Below, piece by piece: positions 1 through 9,772 of a DNA stretch of 64,000 nucleotides. The stretch's first letter is position 1. Each line of letters begins with the position of its first letter. The notes under the pieces were generated by a model. The model saw nothing but the letters and a program-made list of their open reading frames with translations, was not told where the DNA came from and made no database searches. The position numbers and the translations under genes were made by a program. Source of the DNA: Streptomyces griseus subsp. griseus (GTDB taxonomy: Bacteria; Actinomycetota; Actinomycetes; Streptomycetales; Streptomycetaceae); the NCBI RefSeq assembly GCF_003610995.1, contig NZ_CP032543.1, forward strand, positions 5,828,001 to 5,892,000, given 5' to 3'.

Positions 1-1
1 C

Positions 2-1255
2 GTCTCCGCCGCCGTCGGCATGGCCGTCGCCGTGGCCCTTGTCCGCGGCTTCGCCCGGACCCGCACCGGGGAGCTCGGCAACTTCTGGACCGACCTGGTG
101 CGCGGCACCGTGCGCGTCCTGCTGCCGATATCCGTGGCCGGCGCCCTGGTCCTGGTCGCCTGCGGGGTCATCCAGAACTTCTCCGGCATCCACGGCGTCG
201 GCCAGTTCCTCGGTCCGCCCCAGCAGGGGAACGGCGGCGCGGTCGCCTCGCAGGAGGTCATCAAGGAGCTGGGCACCAACGGCGGCGGCTACTTCAACGC
301 CAACTCCGCCCACCCCTTCGAGAACCCCACACCGCTCTCCAACCTGTTCCAGGTCTTCCTCATCCTGCTCATCCCGACCGCGCTGACCCGCACCTTCGGC
401 CGGATGACGGGCTCGGTGAAGCAGGGGTACGCGCTCCTCGCCACGATGGCGGTCCTCTGGATCGGTTTCACGGCGCTGATGCTCTGGACCGAGTCCGCCC
501 ACCGGGGGCCGGCCTTCGAGATCGCGGGCGGCGCCATGGAGGGCAAGGAGACCCGCTTCGGGATCGCCGGCTCGGCGCTCTTCGCGGTCGCCACGACGCT
601 GACCTCGACCGGAGCGGTGAACTCCTTCCACTCCTCGTACACCGGATTCGGCGGCGGCATCACGATGCTGGGCATGCAGCTCGGCGAGATCGCCCCCGGA
701 GGGGTCGGCTCCGGTCTCTACGGCATCCTGATCATGGCGGTCATCGCGGTGTTCATCGCCGGACTCATGGTCGGCCGGACCCCGGAGTACCTGGGCAAGA
801 AGATCGGCATCCGGGAGATCAAGCTCGCCGCCTGCTATCTGCTCGTCACCCCGGCGCTCGTCCTCGGCCTCACCGCCGCGGCCATGGCCCTGCCCACCCC
901 GCGTGACTCGATGACGAACACGGGACCGCACGGCTTCTCCGAGATCCTCTACGCCTACACCTCGGCCGCCAACAACAACGGCTCCGCCTTCGCCGGGCTG
1001 GCCGCCGACACCCCGTGGTTCAACACCACCCTCGGCATCGCGATGCTGCTCGGCCGCTTCCTGCCGATCGTCCTCGTCCTGGCCCTGGCCGGCTCACTGG
1101 CCGAACAGAGGTCCGTCCCCGCCACCACCGGCACCCTCAGCACCCATAAGCCGCTCTTCAGCGGGGTGCTCCTCGCCACGATCCTCATCGTCACCGGACT
1201 CACCTACTTCCCGGCCCTGGCACTGGGCCCGCTGGCTGAAGGGCTCGCGTCATGA
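2..1255 (+). CDS. kdpA: Potassium-transporting ATPase, potassium-binding subunit KdpA (5' end outside window)
   Basis: This is the channel-like subunit of the Kdp P-type K+ pump. About 417 codons are present; the family is about 550 residues, so roughly the first quarter lies upstream of the window and reading is open from base 2. The visible part carries the K+ selectivity-filter segments typical of Kdp[19 protein letters not shown], a [14 protein letters not shown] segment and a [13 protein letters not shown] segment, separated by hydrophobic helices. Its TGA overlaps the kdpB ATG (ATGA), so the two are translationally coupled. Family identity is certain; only the start is missing. Confidence 0.97.
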   Translation, partial: VSAAVGMAVAVALVRGFARTRTGELGNFWTDLVRGTVRVLLPISVAGALVLVACGVIQNFSGIHGVGQFLGPPQQGNGGAVASQEVIKELGTNGGGYFNANSAHPFENPTPLSNLFQVFLILLIPTALTRTFGRMTGSVKQGYALLATMAVLWIGFTALMLWTESAHRGPAFEIAGGAMEGKETRFGIAGSALFAVATTLTSTGAVNSFHSSYTGFGGGITMLGMQLGEIAPGGVGSGLYGILIMAVIAVFIAGLMVGRTPEYLGKKIGIREIKLAACYLLVTPALVLGLTAAAMALPTPRDSMTNTGPHGFSEILYAYTSAANNNGSAFAGLAADTPWFNTTLGIAMLLGRFLPIVLVLALAGSLAEQRSVPATTGTLSTHKPLFSGVLLATILIVTGLTYFPALALGPLAEGLAS

Positions 1256-3378
1256 GCACGCTCACCGACCCCCGTGCGGCGCGACAGGCACCGCCGGCCG
1301 ATCACGGGCCCGCCGGGACCCGCGTCGGCTCCGGGACCCTCGACGCCCGGCTTATGCTCCGGTCCCTGCCCGACGCGGTACGGAAACTGGACCCCCGGGT
1401 GATGGTGAAGTCCCCGGTGATGTTCGTCGTCCTGATCGGCTCGGTGCTCACCACCGTGCTCGCGGCGCTGGACCCGGACGACTGGTTCGGCTGGGCGATC
1501 ACCGGCTGGCTCTGGCTCACCACGCTCTTCGCCAATCTGGCGGAGGCGGTCGCGGAGGGGCGGGGGAGGGCGCAGGCCGAGACCCTGCGCCGGGCCAGGA
1601 CCGACACCGTCGCCCGCCGCGTCACCGGCACCCGTTCCGGTTCCGGCTCCGGCTCCGGCTCGGGTGAGGAACGGGTCGCCGGAACGGAGCTGCGCATCGG
1701 GGACCTGGTGGTCTGCGAGGCCGGGGACACCGTCCCCGGGGACGGCGACGTGGTCGAAGGCGTCGCCTCCGTCGACGAATCCGCCATCACCGGCGAATCG
1801 GCACCGGTCATCCGGGAGTCCGGCGGCGACCGCTCGGCCGTCACCGGCGGCACGAAGGTGCTCTCGGACCGCGTCGTCATCAAGATCACCACCAAGCCGG
1901 GGGAGACGTTCATCGACCGGATGATCGGCCTGGTGGAAGGCGCGGCACGGCAGCGGACGCCCAACGAGATCGCCCTGAACATCCTGCTGGCGTCCCTCTC
2001 GATCGTCTTCCTCCTGGCCGTCGTCTCGCTCCAGCCCTTCGCCGTGTACGCGGGCGCCGAGCAGTCGATGATCGTGCTGACGGCCCTGCTGGTCTGCCTG
2101 ATCCCCACCACCATCGGCGCACTGCTCTCCGCCATCGGCATCGCGGGCATGGACCGACTCGTCCAGCGCAACGTGCTGGCCATGTCGGGCCGCGCGGTCG
2201 AGGCGGCGGGCGACGTGTCGACGCTGCTCCTCGACAAGACCGGCACCATCACCCTCGGCAACCGGCAGGCGGCCGCGTTCGTCCCGGTGGCGGGGGTGGG
2301 CGAGGAGGAGCTCGCCGGGGCCGCACGCCTGTCCTCGCTCGCCGACGAGACCCCGGAGGGCCGGTCGGTCGTCGCCCTCGCGGAGGCGCGCCACGGGCCG
2401 TACGGGCGGGAGGCGGCGGCCGACGGTGCGGAGTGGATCACCTTCACCGCGCGGACCCGGATGTCCGGGGTGGACCTGGACGGCCACCGGGTCCGCAAGG
2501 GCGCCGCCCGGTCCGTGACCGCCTGGGTACGGGAGCGGGGCGGCGAGGTGCCCGGTGACGCGGGCGAGATCGCGGACCGGATCGCGGCGGCGGGCGGTAC
2601 GCCGCTGCTGGTGGCCGTCGAGGACGCGCGCGGGCCCCGGGTCCTGGGCGTCGTCCACCTCAAGGACGTGGTGAAGGAAGGGATGCCGGAACGGTTCGCC
2701 GAACTGCGCCGGATGGGCATCCGTACGGTCATGATCACCGGCGACAACCCGCTGACCGCGCGGGCCGTCGCCGATGAGGCGGGCGTCGACGACTTCCTGG
2801 CCGAGGCCACCCCCGAGGACAAGATGGCCCTCATCAAGCGGGAGCAGGCCGGCGGACGGCTGGTCGCCATGACCGGCGACGGCACCAACGACGCCCCCGC
2901 GCTCGCCCAGGCCGACGTCGGCGTCGCGATGAACACCGGCACCTCCGCCGCCAAGGAGGCCGGGAACATGGTCGACCTGGACTCCGACCCCACCAAGCTC
3001 ATCGAGATCGTCCGGATCGGCAAGCAGCTCCTGATCACCCGGGGCGCCCTGACCACGTTCTCCATCGCCAACGACGTCGCGAAGTACTTCGCGATCATCC
3101 CGGCCATGTTCGCCGTGGCCTACCCCTCGCTGGACCGGCTCAACATCATGCGCCTGGCCTCTCCGGAGTCCGCGATCCTCTCGGCCGTCGTCTTCAACGC
3201 GCTGATCATCATGGTGCTCGTACCGCTGGCCCTGAAGGGCGTCCGTTACCGGCCCGCTTCCGCCGACACGATGCTGCGGCGCAACCTCGGCCTGTACGGG
3301 CTCGGCGGCCTGATCGCCCCGTTCATCGGCATCAAACTCCTCGACCTGCTCATCTCCCTCATCCCTGGAATCGGCTGA
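1252..3378 (+). CDS. kdpB: Potassium-transporting ATPase, ATP-binding subunit KdpB
   Basis: KdpB is the P-type ATPase subunit that phosphorylates itself and drives K+ movement through KdpA in the plasma membrane. The protein has 708 residues, close to the usual 680-700. The phosphorylation motif DKTGTIT is present with the aspartate at residue 328. The TGES motif of the actuator domain lies near residue 180 (AITGES), and [18 protein letters not shown] marks the hinge. Transmembrane pairs sit at both ends. An unusual run of alternating Ser-Gly residues lies near residues 127-137, in the cytoplasmic stretch before the actuator domain. It follows kdpA with a 4-base overlap and precedes kdpC by 6 bases, so it is in one operon. 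Confidence 0.98.
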   Translation: MSTLTDPRAARQAPPADHGPAGTRVGSGTLDARLMLRSLPDAVRKLDPRVMVKSPVMFVVLIGSVLTTVLAALDPDDWFGWAITGWLWLTTLFANLAEAVAEGRGRAQAETLRRARTDTVARRVTGTRSGSGSGSGSGEERVAGTELRIGDLVVCEAGDTVPGDGDVVEGVASVDESAITGESAPVIRESGGDRSAVTGGTKVLSDRVVIKITTKPGETFIDRMIGLVEGAARQRTPNEIALNILLASLSIVFLLAVVSLQPFAVYAGAEQSMIVLTALLVCLIPTTIGALLSAIGIAGMDRLVQRNVLAMSGRAVEAAGDVSTLLLDKTGTITLGNRQAAAFVPVAGVGEEELAGAARLSSLADETPEGRSVVALAEARHGPYGREAAADGAEWITFTARTRMSGVDLDGHRVRKGAARSVTAWVRERGGEVPGDAGEIADRIAAAGGTPLLVAVEDARGPRVLGVVHLKDVVKEGMPERFAELRRMGIRTVMITGDNPLTARAVADEAGVDDFLAEATPEDKMALIKREQAGGRLVAMTGDGTNDAPALAQADVGVAMNTGTSAAKEAGNMVDLDSDPTKLIEIVRIGKQLLITRGALTTFSIANDVAKYFAIIPAMFAVAYPSLDRLNIMRLASPESAILSAVVFNALIIMVLVPLALKGVRYRPASADTMLRRNLGLYGLGGLIAPFIGIKLLDLLISLIPGIG

Positions 3379-3384
3379 TCCGCC

Positions 3385-4056
3385 ATGACCCACACCCACG
3401 CCGGCACCACCACCCGGCTGCTCGGAGCCGGGCTGCGCGCCCTGCTCGTCCTCACCCTGGTCTGCGGCGCCCTCTACCCGCTGGCCGTCACCGGAGCGGC
3501 CCAGGCGCTCTTTCCCGGCCGGGCCAACGGCTCGGAGATCACCGCCGGCGGCCGGACCGTCGGCTCGGAGCTCATCGGCCGGCGCTACGACCTTCCGGCG
3601 GACAGGACCGGCGAGGCGCCCGCACCCGACCTGCGCTGGTTCCAGCCCCGCCCCTCCGCCGGGCTCGCCACCAACAGCGTCAACACCCGCTACGACCTCC
3701 TCGTCTCCGGGGCCACCAACCTCTCCGGCGACAACGAGGAGCTGATCGGCCGGGTGAAGGCCGCCAAGGAGGCCGTGGTCGCCGACAACTCCGTACCGGG
3801 CCACCGTGTCCGCCCCCAGGACGTCCCTCCGGACGCCGTCACCTCCTCCGGGTCCGGTCTCGACCCGCACATCTCCCCGGCCTACGCCGAGCTCCAGGTC
3901 CGCCGGGTCGCCGCACGCAACCACCTGGACCCCGACCAGGTGACCGAGCTGGTCGCGCACCACACCGAGGGGCGGACGCTGGGCTTCGTCGGAGAGCCCC
4001 GGGTGAACGTCCTGCGGCTCAACATCGCCCTGCGGGAGCTGACGGACGCCCGCTGA
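3385..4056 (+). CDS. kdpC: Potassium-transporting ATPase subunit KdpC
   Basis: KdpC is the small single-span subunit that stabilises the KdpAB complex and aids ATP binding. The 223-residue protein has one N-terminal hydrophobic helix (residues about 14-36) followed by a soluble domain. The conserved segment WFQPRPSAG and the C-terminal segment DPHISPAYAELQVRRVAAR (ending in the EPRVNVLRLNIAL region) are typical of the family. It starts 6 bases after the kdpB stop and is the last gene before a strong hairpin, so the structural kdp operon ends here and kdpDE are likely transcribed separately. Confidence 0.97.
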   Translation: MTHTHAGTTTRLLGAGLRALLVLTLVCGALYPLAVTGAAQALFPGRANGSEITAGGRTVGSELIGRRYDLPADRTGEAPAPDLRWFQPRPSAGLATNSVNTRYDLLVSGATNLSGDNEELIGRVKAAKEAVVADNSVPGHRVRPQDVPPDAVTSSGSGLDPHISPAYAELQVRRVAARNHLDPDQVTELVAHHTEGRTLGFVGEPRVNVLRLNIALRELTDAR

Positions 4057-4060
4057 TCCG

Positions 4061-4107
4061 GCCCCTGACGCGGACCTCCCCGAGAGGGGCAGGTCCGCGT
4101 CAGGGGC
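4061..4107 (+). terminator. Strong hairpin after kdpC
   Basis: A perfect 17-bp inverted repeat (4061-4077 with 4091-4107) starts 4 bases after the kdpC stop. Its loop itself contains a CCCC/GGGG pair. There is no T-tract, as is common for Streptomyces terminators. It separates the structural kdpABC genes from kdpDE. Confidence 0.8.
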
Positions 4108-4110
4108 GCG

Positions 4111-4190
4111 TCGACGCCATCGGGGCTGCGCAACGCCGTCCGGGTTCCGTCAACGCCCTCAGCGTTGCGCCGACGCCATCAGGGTTGCGT
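4111..4190. repeat. Four 20-bp imperfect tandem repeats between kdpC and kdpD
   Basis: Four consecutive 20-base units start at 4111, 4131, 4151 and 4171. They share the pattern C(A/G)ACGCC-N-TC-N-G-N-GTT-N-CG, and a partial fifth unit starts at 4191. They lie between the kdpC terminator and the kdpD start. Exact periodicity of two helical turns suggests a protein-binding array or a slippage product; I see no coding function. The rest of this 263-base gap holds a small CACCTG/CAGGTG hairpin at about 4205-4222. Confidence 0.6.
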
Positions 4191-4319
4191 CAATACGGCC
4201 CTCACCTGCGCTCCCAGGTGCCGGAGCCACGGATTCGCGGAGTAGCGTCGTGAGCGGCAGCCGCACCCGGCGCCATCGGCCACCGGCACGGACGGCCGCA
4301 GGAAGAAGACAATGGGGCC

Positions 4320-6869
4320 ATGGGACGCGGCACACTCCGGATCTACCTCGGCGCGGCACCGGGCGTCGGCAAGACGTACGCGATGCTGGCCGAGGGCCAC
4401 CGCAGGGTCGAGCGCGGCACCGATTGCGTGGTGGCCCTCGTGGAGCACCACGACCGGCCGCGCACCGAGGTGATGCTGCACGGCCTGGAGCAGATCCCGC
4501 GTTCGGAGATCGACTACCGCTCCGCCGTCTTCACCGAGATGGACGTCGACGCCGTCCTGGAGCGCGCGCCCGCCGTCGCCCTGGTGGACGAACTGGCCCA
4601 CACCAACGTGCCCGGCTCCCGCAACGCCAAGCGCTGGCAGGACGTCGAGGAGCTGCTCAGGGCCGGGATCGACGTCATATCCACGGTCAACATCCAGCAC
4701 CTGGAGTCGCTGGGCGACGTCGTGGAGTCGATCACCGGCGTACGCCAGCAGGAGACCGTCCCGGACGAGGTGGTGCGCCGGGCCGACCAGATCGAGCTGG
4801 TCGACATGTCGCCCCAGGCGCTGCGCCGCCGGATGGCGCACGGCAACATCTACCAGCCCGACAAGCTGGACGCCGCCCTCTCGAACTACTTCCGCCCCGG
4901 CAACCTGACCGCCCTGCGCGAGCTGGCCCTCCTGTGGACCGCCGACCGGGTCGACGAGTACCTCCAGCAGTACCGGGGCGAGCACAACATCCGCACCCCC
5001 TGGCAGGCCCGCGAACGTATCGTCGTCGGCCTCACCGGCGGCCCCGAGGGCCGCACGCTCATCCGCCGCGCCTCCCGGATGGCCGCCAAGGGCTCCGGCA
5101 GCGAGATCCTCGCCGTCTACATCGCGCGCAGCGACGGACTGACCTCCGCGTCGCCCAAGGAGCTCGCCGTCCAGCGCACCCTGGTCGAGGACGTCGGCGG
5201 AACGTTCCACCACGTCATCGGCGACGACATCCCCGCCGCCCTCCTGGAGTTCGCCCGCGGGGTCAACGCCACCCAGATCGTGCTGGGCTCCAGCCGCCGC
5301 AAGACCTGGCAGTACATCTACGGCCCCGGGGTCGGCGCCACCGTCGCCCGGGAGTCCGGACCCGACCTGGACGTCCACATCGTCACCCACGAGGAGGTCG
5401 CCAAGGGCCGCGGTCTGCCCATCGCGCGCGGCGCCCGGCTCGGGCGGGCCAGGATCATCTCGGGCTGGCTGGTCGGCGTCGCCGGTCCGCTCCTGCTCTC
5501 GCTCCTGCTGCGGAGCCTGGAGAACGGCCCCGGCCTCGCCAACGACGTCCTGCTCTTCCTCTTCCTGACCGTCGCCGCGGCCCTGCTCGGCGGGTTGCGG
5601 CCCGCCCTCGCCTCGGCCGCCGTCGGCGTGATGCTCCTGAACTACTGGTTCACCCCGCCGACCCAGACCCTCACCGTGCAGGACCCGGAGAACTTCGTCG
5701 CCATCGTGATCTTCTTCGCGGTGGCGGTGGCGGTCTCCTCGGTGGTGGACCTGGCGGCCCGCCGTACCCACCAGGCCGCCCGGCTGCGCGCCGAGTCGGA
5801 GATCCTCTCCTTCCTGGCGGGCAGCGTGCTGCGCGGGGAGACCGCCCTGGACGCGCTGCTGGAGCGGGTCCGCGAGACCTTCGCGATGGAGTCCGTCGCC
5901 CTGCTGGAGCGGGCCAGCGACGTCGACCCGTGGACCTGCGCCGGATTCGTCGGGCCCGCCCCGGTCGCCCGGCCCGACGACGCGGACGTGGACATGCCGG
6001 TCGGCGACAACATGGCGCTCGCGCTGTCGGGCCGGGTGCTGCCCGCCGAGGACCGCCGGGTGCTCGGCGCCTTCGCCGCCCAGGCGGCCGTCGTCCTGGA
6101 CCGCCAGCGCCTGGTCTCGGAGGCCGACCGGGCCCGCAGGCTCGCCGAGGGCAACCGGATCAGGACCGCGCTGCTCGCCGCCGTCAGCCACGACCTGCGC
6201 ACCCCGCTCGCCGGGATCAAGGCCGCCGTCAGCTCGCTGCGCTCCGACGACGTCGCCTGGTCGCCGGAGGACGAGGCCGAGCTCCTCGAAGGCATCGAGA
6301 ACGGCGCCGACCGCCTCGACCACCTGGTGGGCAACCTGCTGGACATGTCCCGACTCCAGACCGGCACCGTGACGCCGCTGATCCGCGAGATCGACCTCGA
6401 CGAGGTGGTGCCGATGGCGCTCGGCGGGGTCCCCGAGGGCAGCGTCGACCTGGACATCCCCGAGACGCTGCCCATGGTCGCCGTCGACCCGGGGCTGCTG
6501 GAGCGGGTCGTCGCCAACGTCGTCGAGAACGCCGTCAAGTACAGCCCCGGCAGTGAGCCCATCGCGGTGGCCGCCAGCGCGCACGGCGAACGCGTCGAGC
6601 TCCGGGTCGTCGACCGGGGACGCGGCGTCCCCGACGAGGCCAAGGAGCGGATCTTCGAGCCCTTCCAGCGGTACGGTGACGCCCCGCGCGGCGCCGGGGT
6701 GGGCCTCGGCCTCGCGGTCTCCCGGGGCTTCGCCGAGGCCATGGGCGGCACCCTGGACGCCGAGGACACGCCGGGCGGCGGGCTCACCATGGTCCTGACC
6801 CTGACGGCCGCACCGGGCCGGGAGCAGGCCCGGGACCGGACGGTGCTCCCGGCCGGGACCACCTCATGA
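4320..6869 (+). CDS. kdpD: Osmosensitive K+ channel sensor histidine kinase KdpD
   Basis: KdpD senses potassium limitation and phosphorylates KdpE. The 849-residue protein has the full architecture. An N-terminal KdpD domain carries a Walker A motif (GAAPGVGKTY, K18) and a Walker-B-like LVDELAHTN. A universal-stress-protein-like domain follows (about residues 235-365). Four closely spaced membrane helices lie at about 380-480, then a GAF-like segment, a HisKA domain with phospho-acceptor His624 in AVSHDLRTPLAG, and a HATPase domain (NVVENAVKYSP; GVGLGLAVSRGFAEAMGG). The ATG at 4320 places the Walker A at its normal distance. It lies 118 bases upstream of kdpE. Confidence 0.97.
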   Translation: MGRGTLRIYLGAAPGVGKTYAMLAEGHRRVERGTDCVVALVEHHDRPRTEVMLHGLEQIPRSEIDYRSAVFTEMDVDAVLERAPAVALVDELAHTNVPGSRNAKRWQDVEELLRAGIDVISTVNIQHLESLGDVVESITGVRQQETVPDEVVRRADQIELVDMSPQALRRRMAHGNIYQPDKLDAALSNYFRPGNLTALRELALLWTADRVDEYLQQYRGEHNIRTPWQARERIVVGLTGGPEGRTLIRRASRMAAKGSGSEILAVYIARSDGLTSASPKELAVQRTLVEDVGGTFHHVIGDDIPAALLEFARGVNATQIVLGSSRRKTWQYIYGPGVGATVARESGPDLDVHIVTHEEVAKGRGLPIARGARLGRARIISGWLVGVAGPLLLSLLLRSLENGPGLANDVLLFLFLTVAAALLGGLRPALASAAVGVMLLNYWFTPPTQTLTVQDPENFVAIVIFFAVAVAVSSVVDLAARRTHQAARLRAESEILSFLAGSVLRGETALDALLERVRETFAMESVALLERASDVDPWTCAGFVGPAPVARPDDADVDMPVGDNMALALSGRVLPAEDRRVLGAFAAQAAVVLDRQRLVSEADRARRLAEGNRIRTALLAAVSHDLRTPLAGIKAAVSSLRSDDVAWSPEDEAELLEGIENGADRLDHLVGNLLDMSRLQTGTVTPLIREIDLDEVVPMALGGVPEGSVDLDIPETLPMVAVDPGLLERVVANVVENAVKYSPGSEPIAVAASAHGERVELRVVDRGRGVPDEAKERIFEPFQRYGDAPRGAGVGLGLAVSRGFAEAMGGTLDAEDTPGGGLTMVLTLTAAPGREQARDRTVLPAGTTS

Positions 6870-6987
6870 CGGACCCGCCGCGCACGACCCCGCCCCTCAC
6901 GAGGGTCCCGCGCCCCCGGGGCGTCCCGCCCGTGTGAAGCCCGCCCCCCTCCCCGTACAGCCCCTCCCGCAGAAAGGCAGGTCCGCG

Positions 6988-7680
6988 ATGACCCGGGTGC
7001 TTGTGGTCGACGACGAGCCGCAGATCGTACGCGCCCTCGTGATCAACCTGAAGGCCCGCAAGTACGAGGTCGACGCCGCCCCCGACGGGGCGACCGCCCT
7101 CCAGCTCGCCGCCGCCCGCCACCCCGACGTCGTGCTCCTGGACCTCGGGCTGCCCGACATGGACGGGGTCGAGGTGATCAAGGGCCTGCGCGGCTGGACC
7201 CGGGTCCCGATCCTCGTCCTCTCCGCGCGCCACACCTCCGACGAGAAGGTGGAGGCGCTGGACGCGGGAGCCGACGACTACGTCACCAAGCCGTTCGGCA
7301 TGGACGAGCTGCTGGCCCGCCTGCGCGCCTCCGTACGCCGCTCGGAACCGGTCGGCCAGGACATCGGCGAGGACCTCGCGATCGTGGAGACGGCCGGCTT
7401 CACCGTCGACCTGGCGGCCAAGAAGGTGCACCGCGACGGCCGCGACGTACGGCTCACCCCCACCGAGTGGCACCTGCTGGAGGTCCTCGTCCGCAACGGC
7501 GGCCGCCTGGTCAGCCAGAAACAGCTCCTCCAGGAGGTCTGGGGGCCCTCCTACGGCACCGAGACCAACTATCTGCGGGTCTACATGGCCCAGCTCCGGC
7601 GCAAGCTGGAGGCGGACCCCTCACACCCCCGCCACTTCGTCACCGAGCCCGGGATGGGCTACCGCTTCGAGCGCGGCTGA
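6988..7680 (+). CDS. kdpE: Two-component response regulator KdpE
   Basis: KdpE is the OmpR/PhoB-type transcription factor of the KdpDE system, expected to activate kdpABC when K+ is low. The protein has 230 residues. The receiver domain starts MTRVLVVDDEPQ with phospho-acceptor Asp52 (VLLDLGLPDMDG) and the conserved Lys in TKPF. A C-terminal winged helix follows (LTPTEWHLLEVLVRNGGRLVS; NYLRVYMAQLRRKLE). An in-frame ATG exists 54 bases upstream, but the start at 6988 has an AAAGGCAG ribosome site and begins exactly at the receiver fold, so I prefer it. Confidence 0.96.
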   Translation: MTRVLVVDDEPQIVRALVINLKARKYEVDAAPDGATALQLAAARHPDVVLLDLGLPDMDGVEVIKGLRGWTRVPILVLSARHTSDEKVEALDAGADDYVTKPFGMDELLARLRASVRRSEPVGQDIGEDLAIVETAGFTVDLAAKKVHRDGRDVRLTPTEWHLLEVLVRNGGRLVSQKQLLQEVWGPSYGTETNYLRVYMAQLRRKLEADPSHPRHFVTEPGMGYRFERG

Positions 7681-7765
7681 CCCCCGTGAACCCCTCGTAC
7701 GCAGCCCGCCGGCTCACCCTTTCGAGTGGTCCGCCCACGGCTCCGTACGGAGCCCGCGGGACCGG

Positions 7766-7777
7766 TACCCTTCGGGT
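7766..7777 (+). promoter_or_regulatory. Putative -10 box of a leaderless transcript
   Basis: TACCCT at 7766-7771 lies exactly 7 bases before the ATG at 7778, and no ribosome site is present. This spacing is the standard arrangement for leaderless mRNAs in Streptomyces. No convincing -35 hexamer is seen. Confidence 0.5.
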
Positions 7778-8194
7778 ATGAGTGCTGTTCCCCGACACGA
7801 GAAGGCCGGCAGGGCGGAGAGGCCTTCCGGGCGCTTCCGCCGTATGCTCGACCGGCTCTCCAGCTCCCAGGAGGACCTGGAGTCCCAGGAGCTGCGGGAG
7901 GACACCCAGGCCACCGGATGCACGCGGATATCCGAGTGCTCCGACCGCCAGATAGTCAAGGTGGCTGGTACGTTGCGGACCGTCACCCTCCGTCCCCGGG
8001 CCGGAGTGCCCGCCCTGGAGGCGGAGCTCTTCGACGGCACCGAGCCGCTGGACGTGGTCTGGCTGGGCCGTCGCTCCATCGTCGGCATAGAGCCGGGCCG
8101 CAGGATCATCGCCTCGGGCCGGGTCGCCATGAGCCACGGGCGCCGGGTGCTGTTCAACCCCACATACGAACTCCGACCGCTCGGCAAGGAGTAG
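7778..8194 (+). CDS. OB-fold nucleic acid binding domain protein
   Basis: This is a small 138-residue cytoplasmic protein. After a charged N-terminal third, residues about 60-135 form a beta-rich OB-fold-like stretch (VKVAGTLRTVTLRP; LEAELFDGTEPLDVVWLGRRSIVGIEPGRR; ASGRVAMSHGRRVLFNPTYEL). OB folds bind single-stranded nucleic acid, but the target of this protein is not known. It is followed 3 bases later by the DUF3159 gene, a pairing I recognise from actinobacterial chromosomes. It is probably translated from a leaderless transcript. Confidence 0.85.
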   Translation: MSAVPRHEKAGRAERPSGRFRRMLDRLSSSQEDLESQELREDTQATGCTRISECSDRQIVKVAGTLRTVTLRPRAGVPALEAELFDGTEPLDVVWLGRRSIVGIEPGRRIIASGRVAMSHGRRVLFNPTYELRPLGKE

Positions 8195-8197
8195 CCG

Positions 8198-9004
8198 GTG
8201 ACGTCTCTCGACAAGCCGACGTCCGAAACGGACCAGCCCCACCCCACCGACCGGCAGAGCGCCGGCGGAAGGCACGCCGCCCAGCAGGACGCCGCGTCGA
8301 AGGCGGTCACCGAAGCCGCCCTCTTCGAGGCCTTCGGCGGTGTGCGCGGCATGGTGGAGACAGTCCTGCCCGGGCTGCTCTTCGTCACGATCTTCACCAT
8401 CAACAAGAACCTGCACATCTCGGCCATCGCGGCCCTGGCGGTCTCCCTGGCCCTGGTCGCCGTACGGCTGATCCGCCGGGACACCGTGAAGCACGCCTTC
8501 AGCGGCGTCTTCGGGGTCGCCTTCGGTGTCGTCTTCGCGATGATGACGGGCAACGCCAAGGACTTCTACCTGCCGGGCATGCTCTACACCCTGGGGCTGG
8601 CCACGGCCTACCTCGTCACCGCCGCCGCGGGGGTGCCGCTGATCGGGCTGATCCTGGGCCCGGTCTTCAAGGAGAACCTCTCCTGGCGGACGCGTAACCC
8701 CGGCCGCAAGAAGGCGTACACCAAGGCGAGTTACGCCTGGGGCCTCATCCTCCTCGCCAAGTGCGCGATCCTCTTCCCGCTGTACTGGTGGGGCGACACC
8801 ACCCAGTTCGGCTGGGTGCTGGTCGCGCTGAAGATCCCGCCGTTCCTGCTCGCGGTCTATCTGACCTGGGTCTTCCTCGCGAAGGCGCCGCCGCCCATCG
8901 ACGTCTTCGCCGAGATGGAGGCCGAGGAGAAGGCCGCGGAGCAGGCCGAGAAGGACCGCAAGGCCGAGCAGGCCGCAGGAGCCCTCCGCAACCCGGAGGC
9001 GTAG
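8198..9004 (+). CDS. DUF3159 domain-containing membrane protein
   Basis: This 268-residue protein is of unknown function. A charged N-terminus of about 40 residues is followed by about six hydrophobic helices: VLPGLLFVTIFTI, ISAIAALAVSLALVAVRL, FGVAFGVVFAMM, a TAYLVTAAAGVPLIGLILG region, and two more near residues 185-225. It ends in a Glu/Lys/Ala-rich helical tail. The GTG start follows the OB-fold gene stop by 3 bases, so the pair is an operon. The linkage to K+ regulatory genes next door is typical for actinobacteria, but a role in ion transport would only be inference. Confidence 0.88.
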   Translation: MTSLDKPTSETDQPHPTDRQSAGGRHAAQQDAASKAVTEAALFEAFGGVRGMVETVLPGLLFVTIFTINKNLHISAIAALAVSLALVAVRLIRRDTVKHAFSGVFGVAFGVVFAMMTGNAKDFYLPGMLYTLGLATAYLVTAAAGVPLIGLILGPVFKENLSWRTRNPGRKKAYTKASYAWGLILLAKCAILFPLYWWGDTTQFGWVLVALKIPPFLLAVYLTWVFLAKAPPPIDVFAEMEAEEKAAEQAEKDRKAEQAAGALRNPEA

Positions 9005-9011
9005 GACACGT

Positions 9012-9059
9012 ACAGGAAGGGCCCGTCGCCGCTGTCCCGCGGTGACGGGCCCTTCCTGT
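9012..9059. terminator. Bidirectional terminator hairpin
   Basis: A perfect 16-bp inverted repeat (9012-9027 with 9044-9059) sits between two convergent genes, 8 bases after the DUF3159 stop and about 30 bases after the TrkA stop on the other strand. It can serve both directions. Confidence 0.8.
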
Positions 9060-9091
9060 GTTCACGCGTCAGCTGTCGGGCCGTTTACGCG

Positions 9092-9772
9092 TCAGCTGTC
9101 GGACGACGGATCGCGGCGGACCGACAACAGGTCCTCCAACTGCTCCTCGCGCGCCTGGGCCGCCACGAACAGCAGCTCGTCACCGGCCTCCAGGGACTCC
9201 TCGGGGCTCGGCGTCAGCACCCGCGTCCCGCGGATGATGGTGACCAGCGAGGTGTCCTCGGGCCACGCCACATCACCGACCCGGGTGCCGGCCAGCGCCG
9301 ACTCCGGCGGCAGCGTCAGCTCCACCAGGTTGGCGTCGCCGTGGCTGAAGCGCAGCAGCCGGACCAGATCGCCGACGCTCACCGCCTCCTCCACCAGGGC
9401 CGACATCAGCCGCGGGGTCGAGACCGCGACATCGACGCCCCAGGACTCGTTGAACAGCCACTCGTTCTTCGGGTGGTTGACCCGCGCCACCACCCGCGGC
9501 ACGCCGTACTCGGTCTTCGCGAGCAGCGAGACGACCAGGTTCACCTTGTCGTCGCCCGTCGCCGCGATCACCACGTTGCAGCGCTGGAGCGCCGCCTCGT
9601 CCAGCGAGGTGATCTCGCAGGCGTCCGCGAGCAGCCACTCGGCCGACGGCACCCGCTCCACCGAGATGGCGCTGGGCGCCTTGTCGATGAGCAGCACCTC
9701 GTGCCCGTTCTCCAGCAGCTCGGCGGCGATGGAACGGCCCACCGCGCCGGCCCCGGCAATCGACACACGCAT
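9092..9772 (-). CDS. TrkA family potassium uptake regulatory protein (second of pair)
   Basis: This is a 226-residue RCK-type protein that gates or regulates a K+ transporter at the membrane. The N-terminal Rossmann NAD-binding fold starts MRVSIAGAGAVGRSIAAELLENGHEV, with the acidic residue LLIDK ending beta-2 and VVIAATGDDKVN in the middle. A C-terminal TrkA_C-like domain carries the LPPESALAG and LEAGDELLFVAA segments. The ATG at 9772 overlaps the stop of the upstream TrkA gene by one base (TGATG), which fixes the start. Paired TrkA genes are typical of actinobacteria. The linked kdp genes are on the other strand about 1.4 kb away. Confidence 0.93.
   Translation of the reverse strand: MRVSIAGAGAVGRSIAAELLENGHEVLLIDKAPSAISVERVPSAEWLLADACEITSLDEAALQRCNVVIAATGDDKVNLVVSLLAKTEYGVPRVVARVNHPKNEWLFNESWGVDVAVSTPRLMSALVEEAVSVGDLVRLLRFSHGDANLVELTLPPESALAGTRVGDVAWPEDTSLVTIIRGTRVLTPSPEESLEAGDELLFVAAQAREEQLEDLLSVRRDPSSDS

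Noticed and set aside
1204..3963. A 919-codon open frame on the minus strand opposite kdpBC
   Set aside because: It is the antisense shadow of high-G+C coding DNA: composition is Gly/Asp/Val/Arg-rich, without domains, and the plus strand encodes unmistakable KdpB and KdpC.
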